From Poecilobothrus nobilitatus (lineage: Eukaryota; Arthropoda; Insecta; Diptera; Dolichopodidae): a stretch of DNA of 64,000 bases. Positions 62,982 through 64,000 of this stretch are shown one piece after another (within the stretch, counting starts at the first letter, position 1; every line of letters begins with the position of its first letter). The notes under the pieces are model-generated. The model was not told the origin of the DNA and made no database searches. It saw only the letters and a list, made by a program, of their open reading frames with translations. The position numbers were made by a program, and so were the translations under genes. The DNA lies in NCBI GenBank assembly GCA_947095535.1, contig OX352773.1, positions 33,749,398-33,813,397 of the forward strand, given 5' to 3'.

Positions 62982-63218
62982 TTTTGTTCTCGAAAAAGGT
63001 TTGTACGACTCCTAGCTAGTTCATTACCTCTACGCAGTTGCTTAAAATTACATTTTGTTCATCCCAGACAAATACCCAGACAAGATGGATTTCGAAGACT
63101 TGACCCTGTTCATTTAAGGACGGGAGGCATATTTTGCCGACTGATACATATTATAACTCGGAAACCGTTAAAGCTATTAAGGGTTGGTTGGTCACATTTT
63201 GGAAAGATTAGAAAAAAA
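62982..63218 (+). other. 79-codon stop-free frame without ATG, unrecognised
   Basis: Between stops at 62979 and 63219 the frame is open: Arg/Leu-rich, e.g. FVRLLASSLPLRSCLKLHFV, RQDGFRRLDPVHLRTGGIFC and RKPLKLLRVGWSHFGKI. It lies in a locally GC-richer island (about 63001-63200). A 98-codon minus-strand ORF (63110-63406) overlaps it and is less complex outside the island. It could be a piece of a decayed mobile element or an exon of an unseen gene. No domain is recognised and no good flanking splice site was fixed. Confidence 0.25.
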
Positions 63219-64000
63219 TAAATAAAACAAATATATAAAACATTTGTACCGTTATATAGAAAGTATATATGTTTGGAAAGATCATTTTTAGACCTTAAAA
63301 ACTTATAGATTTTTATTTTTGTATTTAAAAGATTTCTGCATATAGGTGAACTTACACATTCATTTTTCAGAGTATCGTTAGATTTATTTAATAACGTTTG
63401 TGCCAATTGGATTCTTAACAGAATTTCTTCAAATTAATCAAAGAATCTATGTGCATAGTTAAAAAGAAATCGAACACATGACATATTCGGATGTTTAGCC
63501 AAAACGAGTCTCCAATTTCAACAATGCAAAAAAACACAAAAGTTTGTAGTTAGTTAAGGGAATCACTTTTTATTTTGTTCAGATTAAAAATAATAATTTG
63601 TTAATAAAAGAAGCTTTTTTTTTGTTGAATTAATATCATTTTTTATTAGGTTAATAATGTAATTAATGACCTTCTAATATAAAATTAATTAATATTTTGT
63701 ATCTTATAGTATATTATTTTTTATTTTTACTGCTATTAAAGATAAATTATTTATTATAAGACAAAGTGATTTAATTTTTAATGATTCATGTAATTAACAA
63801 TTAAAGTATTAAAAAAGAAAAAAATACTAATTAAACTTCGTTACTTCATTAATAAATAAACGCAAGATCCTATTAAAAATGTAAATTTGATTTATATACC
63901 ATATATAACAATTCATAATACATTCATATAATATATAATAAAACCATTTAACATTCAAGAGTGTTTTGATTATTCTAAAATATATTTTAGTTTTTCAAAC
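63219..64000. other. AT-rich stretch to window end
   Basis: Nothing recognised. Confidence 0.45.

Noticed and set aside
1..64000. CRISPR arrays, bacterial operons or prophage
   Set aside because: No regularly spaced repeats or bacterial genes; GT-AG introns and SINEs show animal nuclear DNA.

Overview
The window is nuclear DNA of an animal, almost certainly an insect. It is extremely AT-rich, has long non-coding stretches full of A/T homopolymers and TA-type repeats, and has GT-AG introns. It carries tRNA-derived SINEs, and the one large gene is the animal EHBP1/Ehbp1 family. The species cannot be fixed from the sequence; a dipteran or another AT-rich holometabolous insect is an inference from protein similarity recalled from memory. 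Nothing bacterial, plasmid-like or CRISPR-like is present, and most short ORFs are chance open frames.

Layout. From 1 to 19772 there is no convincing large exon; this is best read as part of a 5' intron of the Ehbp1 gene, whose first coding exon(s) are missing. It holds several SINE copies (5.0, 7.1, 9.6, 17.0, 17.2 and 19.5 kb), a tandem duplication at 7.7-8.2 kb, a 37-codon micro-ORF at 13.06 kb, and a decayed non-LTR retrotransposon fragment at 15.2-15.5 kb. From 19773 to 45138 lie twelve Ehbp1 exons on the + strand. All splice phases agree, giving 1,071 visible codons: N-terminal C2-type domain, calponin homology domain, long low-complexity linker, C-terminal bMERB domain, and a terminal CILQ prenylation box. 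The 16-kb intron between visible exons 1 and 2 contains a complete SINE with target-site duplications, a pogo/Tigger-like element remnant, two more SINEs and a TTAA-flanked MITE.

From 45139 to 64000 there is no second large gene. A short exon at 52764-52848 encodes a clean signal peptide, and an in-phase terminal exon candidate at 59713-59745 would close it as a 30-residue secreted peptide. A possible 5' leader exon lies near 50.5 kb. Another SINE lies at 58.3 kb and an unexplained 79-codon stop-free frame at 63 kb.

Most notable points: (1) the Ehbp1 exon at 40779 has two possible donors in the same phase, 336 bp apart, so a 112-residue acidic/Ser-Arg insert may be switched in or out of the bMERB domain, or end the protein early; (2) the candidate tiny secreted peptide gene; (3) SINEs with similar tRNA-like heads on at least two different bodies, one with a conserved internal hairpin. 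I found no clear evidence for a wholly new multi-gene system.
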